NCBI GenBank assembly: GCA_900757715.1
Contig: CAAEOZ010000151.1
Span: forward strand, 1 to 8,364
DNA: 8,364 nt
Direction of reading: 5' to 3'
DNA from: an uncultured Veillonella sp.
GTDB lineage: Bacteria; Bacillota; Negativicutes; Veillonellales; Veillonellaceae
In this document: positions 6,096 to 8,364 of the stretch, piece by piece
How the letters are laid out: each line of letters begins with the position of its first letter
How positions within the stretch are numbered: the first letter of the stretch is position 1
Position numbers and translations under genes: made by a program
Notes under the pieces: generated by a model
Told to the model about the DNA's origin: nothing
Databases searched by the model: none
The model's input: the letters and a program-made list of their open reading frames with translations, nothing else

Positions 6096-7855
6096 TTTTA
6101 GCAATTAAGAGCAATCACCCAAGTTTTAAAACGGTAAAACTAAATAAAGGGTATAATATTATAGTAGCTGATCGAATAAACGATGTTGCAAATGGTAAGC
6201 TAAAATCTAGAAATGGGGCAGGAAAAACAACTTTAATTGAGATAATCCATTTTTGCTTAGGAGCACGAGTTGGAAAAGGAAGCATATTTAGGAATGAAAA
6301 TTTAAAAGGGTGGTCTTTTACGATTGATATTGAGATTAAAAAAGAAAAGTATTCTTTTGAAAGGTTCGTTGATAGCCCTTCGAAAATATATATTGTTGAT
6401 GGTAGTGTAGATAAAATAGGAGAAGAATATAAGTATGATAAAAAACAACATAATTACTATTTTACTGTCTCAAATTTTAATAAGTATATGCTTGAAAAGA
6501 TGTATGGATTGATACAGAAAGGAGAGAATTCTTATTACCCGTCTTTTAGAGAACTGATTTCATATTCAATAAGAAGGGGAGTCGATGGGTTTTCTAATCC
6601 GTTTGACTTCTTTGGGAAACAGAAAGCACATAGTCGTCAAATCTGTAATGCTTATTTTTTGAATCTAAATTTAGATTATGCGGCTGAGTTTCAAAAAATT
6701 AAGGATAAGAAAAAAGGAATAGAAAATTATAAGAGTGCAGCAAAAACTGGTGTTCTGGGTGAATTAAATTTAAATATTGGTGAATTAAGTACGGAAGTTT
6801 TTTCTAGACAAAAAGAAACGGACGAATTAAAAAGGCAACTGGATAGTTTTAAAGTTCTTCCTCAATATCAAGAAATATCAACAGAAGTAAATTCATATAC
6901 AAACCAGATACATGAGCTGACAAATGAACTTATTACACAAGAGAGATTAATTAATAGATATGAGGCAAGTATAGAAACAGAAGAAATTGATTTGTCTATA
7001 GAGGACATTAAAAGAGTATATGAAGAAGCAGGAGTTCTGTTTGGTGATAGAATTAATAAAACATTAGACGAAGTCATGGGATTTCATAAAGAAATTCTTG
7101 TTAATAGAAAGAATTATTTAAGTGAAGAATTATTGAGATTAAAAAGGCAAGTGTGTGAAATCCAAAATAAGATTCAAACAATGGATGGTAAACGAGCGGA
7201 GTTAATGAAAATCTTAGAAACGCATGGAGCATTAGAAGAGTATGTTTTATTACAAGATAGATATGCCACTTCCAAGACTTTGCTTGAGGATGCTAAAAAA
7301 AGATTAGAATCAATACAATATATTGAAGACAGTAAAAGTCACTTGAAGATTGAAAATCAAGAATTGTTGATAAAGTCTAGACAAGATTATAATGAAAGAG
7401 TTTCATTAAGAGAAAAAGCAATATCATTATTTAAAAGCAATACAGAATTCTTATACCCTCACGCAGGTACATTAACAGTAGATTTGAAAGAAACAGGCTA
7501 TGATTTTGATGTAGAAATAAAAAATTCTAGAAGCCAAGGTGTGGGATACATGAAGGTATTTTGTTATGACATGGTAATTGCTGAATTGGGAATGGAAAGA
7601 AATTTTTTCCCAGATTTTCTTATTCATGATAGTACCATATTTGATGGGGTTGATGAACGACAAGTTGCACGTGCGTTAATGCTCGCAAAAATTAAATGTG
7701 AAGAAGTTGGATTGCAGTACATTAGTCTTATAAACTCAGATATGATTCCGTATAGAGAATTTGATGAAGATTTTTCAAAGGAGTTTGATAAGTCTATTGT
7801 GCTTAAAATTTCTGATGAGCAAGAAACGGGTGGTTTGTTAGGAATTAGATTCTAA
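6092..7855 (+). CDS. DUF2326 ABC-type coiled-coil ATPase of an ABC-3C system
   Basis: This 587-residue SMC/Rad50-like ATPase is the largest component of the cassette. The N-terminal lobe carries Walker A, RNGAGKTT (40-47, Lys45). A long Glu/Lys-rich segment at about 205-435 should form the coiled coil. The C-terminal lobe has a signature-like SRSQGVGYMKVF (479-490), then FLIHDS (509-514) as Walker B and GVDERQ just after it; this block is characteristic of DUF2326 proteins. The residue after Asp513 is Ser, not the usual catalytic Glu of ABC ATPases, which appears normal for the family from memory. It probably dimerises on ATP through its two lobes, senses or clamps invader DNA, and relays a signal through the middle component to the HNH effector; this is inference from comparative work on ABC-3C systems. 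It overlaps the upstream gene by ATGA. No downstream gene follows it before the junction region. Confidence 0.92.
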   Translation: MILAIKSNHPSFKTVKLNKGYNIIVADRINDVANGKLKSRNGAGKTTLIEIIHFCLGARVGKGSIFRNENLKGWSFTIDIEIKKEKYSFERFVDSPSKIYIVDGSVDKIGEEYKYDKKQHNYYFTVSNFNKYMLEKMYGLIQKGENSYYPSFRELISYSIRRGVDGFSNPFDFFGKQKAHSRQICNAYFLNLNLDYAAEFQKIKDKKKGIENYKSAAKTGVLGELNLNIGELSTEVFSRQKETDELKRQLDSFKVLPQYQEISTEVNSYTNQIHELTNELITQERLINRYEASIETEEIDLSIEDIKRVYEEAGVLFGDRINKTLDEVMGFHKEILVNRKNYLSEELLRLKRQVCEIQNKIQTMDGKRAELMKILETHGALEEYVLLQDRYATSKTLLEDAKKRLESIQYIEDSKSHLKIENQELLIKSRQDYNERVSLREKAISLFKSNTEFLYPHAGTLTVDLKETGYDFDVEIKNSRSQGVGYMKVFCYDMVIAELGMERNFFPDFLIHDSTIFDGVDERQVARALMLAKIKCEEVGLQYISLINSDMIPYREFDEDFSKEFDKSIVLKISDEQETGGLLGIRF

Positions 7856-8005
7856 ATCAATGTGTGACAACAAAATGACAATACAATCCCTTAAAAATTC
7901 ATGCACTGGATACAATCTGGACAAAACTCCCGGATTTCTACCACAAAAAACCACAAAAAATACCACATAACAACTTTGCAAAGAGGAGTTTGAATAACGG
8001 ATTAG
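7856..8005. other. Non-coding junction segment downstream of the ABC-3C cassette
   Basis: No gene is supported here. The segment holds two TGACAA copies (7865-7870 and 7876-7881), the ACCACA repeat cluster, and a perfect 10-bp palindrome CTTTGCAAAG (7974-7983). A frame open from 7879 to 8064 lacks an early ATG. Clusters of short repeats like these are common near the ends of tyrosine-recombinase elements, but no second element end is present in the window for comparison. Confidence 0.4.
7940..7967 (+). repeat. ACCACA direct-repeat cluster (possible integrase arm sites)
   Basis: ACCACAAAAA occurs twice in direct tandem (7940-7949 and 7950-7959), followed by a third ACCACA at 7962-7967. Arrays of such short repeats near element ends can be arm-type binding sites for tyrosine integrases. 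The repeat is seen directly; the function is a guess from context. Confidence 0.45.
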
Positions 8006-8050
8006 AATGCCGAAAGCCTGTATTTATGCGGGCTTCCGGCATTTGTTTTA
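8006..8050 (+). terminator. Rho-independent terminator ahead of the HAD gene
   Basis: AATGCCG (8006-8012) pairs with CGGCATT (8037-8043). After one A/C mismatch, AAGCCTGT pairs with GCGGGCTT, giving a roughly 15-bp stem with a 6-nt loop. The T-rich run TTTGTTTTA follows. It would stop transcription from the defence genes before the HAD gene. The near-symmetric stem could also work on the minus strand. Confidence 0.8.
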
Positions 8051-8055
8051 TCGAA

Positions 8056-8077
8056 TGGCTCTAGTTTGGCTCTATTT
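8056..8077 (+). repeat. Tandem 11-bp direct repeat
   Basis: TGGCTCTAGTT (8056-8066) is followed directly by TGGCTCTATTT (8067-8077), 10 of 11 bases identical. The 11-bp step is about one helical turn, so a protein could bind both copies on the same DNA face. It may be a recombinase or regulator site at the element-chromosome junction; the role is unknown. Confidence 0.5.
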
Positions 8078-8136
8078 GTGGGGAGAGTAATTGATGCAAA
8101 TGTAATTATTGAGATGAATGAAAAGGAAAAAATGAT

Positions 8137-8364
8137 ATGAAGAAATGCAAACTTCTTTTACTTGATTTAGACGGAACTTTATTACAGAGTGACAAAACAA
8201 TATCAACTAGAACGTTATCAGCTCTAAAAAAATGCAGGGGAAATGATATATTGATAGGTGTTTCCACCTCCAGAAGTGAGCAAAACTCTTTGGTATTTTT
8301 AAATGAATTGATGCCCGATATTTTAATATCGAGTGGAGGTGCATTAGTAAAATACAAAACAGAA
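8137..8364 (+). CDS. Cof-type HAD-IIB family phosphatase, 5' part (runs off the window end)
   Basis: HAD-superfamily hydrolases of this class dephosphorylate small phosphorylated metabolites in the cytoplasm, through a phospho-aspartate intermediate. The first 76 residues are visible. MKKCKLLLLDLDGTLL contains the DxDGT motif I (DLDGT at residues 10-14) with nucleophile Asp10 and acid/base Asp12. The segment GVSTSRS fits motif II, and ILISSGGALVKY resembles the conserved (N/S)GGA stretch of Cof-like proteins. AAAAGGAA lies about 9 nt upstream of the ATG at 8137; the nearby ATG at 8132 reads straight into a stop. It sits past the terminator and is probably the resident chromosomal gene next to the insertion. 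The substrate cannot be told. Confidence 0.9.
   Translation, partial: MKKCKLLLLDLDGTLLQSDKTISTRTLSALKKCRGNDILIGVSTSRSEQNSLVFLNELMPDILISSGGALVKYKTE

Noticed and set aside
7940..7967. Repeat cluster as a small CRISPR array
   Set aside because: The units are only 6-10 bp, with no spacers of normal length and no cas genes nearby.
7879..8064. Open frame through the junction region
   Set aside because: It has no early start codon, crosses the terminator hairpin, and gives no recognisable protein.
8106..8357. Minus-strand frame opposite the HAD gene
   Set aside because: The plus strand has a clear DxDGT phosphatase N-terminus with a ribosome binding site; the minus-strand product has no familiar features.

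Overview
The window looks like the right-hand part of a mobilisable element in a low-GC Clostridia-type Firmicute, probably a gut Lachnospiraceae or a close relative. Evidence for this is the strong AGGAGG ribosome binding sites, the A/T-rich coding, a MobV-type relaxase typical of Firmicute plasmids and integrative elements, and a Gram-positive-type LexA box. The species cannot be fixed from this sequence. All real genes lie on the + strand.

Layout: (1) 1-1086, the 3' part of a MobV/Pre relaxase gene whose start lies outside the window. (2) 1087-1298, a control region holding a near-consensus promoter (TTGACA, 17 bp, TAAAAT) with a LexA/SOS-box-like palindrome in its spacer. (3) 1299-5084, a restriction-modification cluster: a cytosine-5 DNA methyltransferase, an MvaI/BcnI-family endonuclease, and a second endonuclease with an EcoRII-C-like domain behind a transposase-type helix-turn-helix. 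(4) 5128-7855, a tightly overlapping three-gene ABC-three-component (ABC-3C) cassette: an HNH protein with a probable ABC-3C C-terminal domain, a 75-residue middle component, and a DUF2326 coiled-coil ATPase. (5) 7856-8136, a non-coding junction with short direct repeats and a strong rho-independent terminator. (6) 8137 to the end, the start of a Cof-type HAD phosphatase gene, probably ordinary chromosome.

How the genes probably work together: the methyltransferase would protect host sites, and the two nucleases would cut unmodified invading DNA. MvaI/BcnI and EcoRII families are both known for CC(N)GG-type targets, so one methyltransferase could protect against both enzymes; this is inference. 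The ABC-3C genes form a separate translationally coupled unit predicted to be a conflict or defence system, with the ATPase as sensor or assembly platform and the HNH protein as nuclease effector. The whole block fits a defence island carried near one end of a mobile element. Base composition falls sharply from the relaxase (about 45-50% GC in hand-counted lines) to the island (about 25-32%), which suggests the island was acquired separately.

The most notable points are the LexA-like operator in the promoter of a restriction-modification cluster, one methyltransferase serving two unrelated endonucleases, an ECQ motif where the EcoRII family has its active-site lysine, and the direct abutment of R-M and ABC-3C modules.
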